A stretch of DNA of 64,000 nt, taken from the NCBI RefSeq assembly GCF_026341125.1, contig NZ_JAPEOR010000002.1, positions 2,368,501 to 2,432,500 on the forward strand, given 5' to 3'. This document shows positions 63,642 to 64,000 of the stretch, piece by piece. Both the position numbers and the translations under genes were made by a program. The notes beneath the pieces are model-generated. The model worked only from the letters and a program-made list of their open reading frames with translations, did not search any database and was not told the origin of the DNA. The DNA comes from Streptomyces sp. NBC_01142 (GTDB lineage: Bacteria > Actinomycetota > Actinomycetes > Streptomycetales > Streptomycetaceae). Position 1 is the stretch's first letter. Each line of letters opens with the position of its first letter.

Positions 63642-64000
63642 ATGAGCGACAACGTGTACCGAAAGAGTGCGGTACGGCATGAACTCCTGGCCGCTCGGAG
63701 TCTCCTGTCTCCTCAGGACGTTACGGACGCCGCCGCGGTTCTCGCCCGTCGGGCCCTGGATCTGCCCGAACTGTCCGAGACGGGCACGGTCGCCGCATAT
63801 GTCTCGGTGGGGCGCGAGCCGGGGACGCGCACGCTGCTCGACGCGCTGCGCGCGCGGGGCGTACGCGTCCTGCTCCCGGTCCTGAAGGCGGACAACGACC
63901 TCGACTGGGGCGTGTACGAGGGCGCGGAGCATCTGGTGCGCGCGGGCCGCGGCCTGCTGGAACCGGACGGGGAACGGCTCGGGGTGCAGGCAGTGCTGGA
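63642..64000 (+). CDS. 5-formyltetrahydrofolate cyclo-ligase (partial, cut by window end)
   Basis: At least 119 residues, N-terminal part only. The substrate/ATP region RKSAVRHELLAARSLL and the AAYVSVGREPGTRTLLDALR, RVLLPVLKADNDLDWGVY segments match cyclo-ligases, which convert 5-formyl-THF to methenyl-THF. Divergent from galU. A short direct repeat (ATGCTCATA) sits in the gap at about 63602. Confidence 0.88.
   Translation, partial: MSDNVYRKSAVRHELLAARSLLSPQDVTDAAAVLARRALDLPELSETGTVAAYVSVGREPGTRTLLDALRARGVRVLLPVLKADNDLDWGVYEGAEHLVRAGRGLLEPDGERLGVQAVL

Overview
The base composition (very GC-rich, with third-position G/C in almost every gene), the gene families (ssgE-type sporulation protein, tricorn protease, RpfB, protein O-mannosyltransferase, Glp/GlpR) and the frequent 4-bp ATGA/GTGA overlaps all point to a Streptomyces chromosome. 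Most of the window reads as conserved core. Two accessory stretches interrupt it.

Left core (1-22 kb): a MarR regulator behind its own operator-like palindrome; a NarL-type response regulator; a galT-galE-galK operon (Leloir pathway); a second NarL-type regulator whose receiver has lost the phospho-acceptor Asp; two tandem membrane-anchored PQQ-type beta-propeller proteins plus a decayed third copy; an ABC-F protein; an acyltransferase-3 membrane protein; the overlapping trio rpfB-rsmA-ispE (transcribed in that order on the minus strand); TatD nuclease; a zinc-ribbon protein; rsmI; and the divergent pmt.

Middle core (22-38.7 kb): NUDIX hydrolase, a class B penicillin-binding protein behind a perfect 20-bp palindrome, YbaK deacylase, EamA and DUF817 membrane proteins, an SDR/serine-hydrolase pair, an ECF-type cobalt/nickel importer (CbiMN, CbiQ, CbiO) behind a Nur-box-like site, ssgE, an MMPL transporter with its TetR regulator, and a tricorn protease. 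The last is divergent from tetR, with two strong palindromes in between.

Accessory stretch 1 (38.7-44.3 kb): tandem 195-bp-period repeats, an IS30-family element with a frameshifted transposase, a low-GC secreted beta-trefoil-like protein, a truncated transposase, a small hypothetical gene and a large serine recombinase with a C-terminal frameshift. Members of one dispersed repeat family lie on both sides.

Core again (44.3-52.2 kb): a repeat-bearing charged small protein; an FMO/hydrolase/SDR operon resembling the mycobacterial mymA arrangement, with a divergent MerR regulator; exonuclease III; a GNAT; a secreted trypsin-like protease.

Accessory stretch 2 (about 52.3-58 kb), ending at tRNA-Ala(CGC): an MFS exporter, an orphan winged-helix protein, and a compact three-gene module (HTH protein divergent from a degenerate tyrosine-recombinase-like protein that is translationally coupled to a DDE transposase-like protein). 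This module is the best candidate for an undescribed system.

Right core (58-64 kb): glpR, a RimJ-like GNAT, moaB, moaC, glp/moeA and galU on the minus strand, then a divergent 5-formyltetrahydrofolate cyclo-ligase cut by the window end. Glp and GlpR are known partners in actinobacterial cell division (Corynebacterium), so this block links molybdopterin-type enzymes with division.
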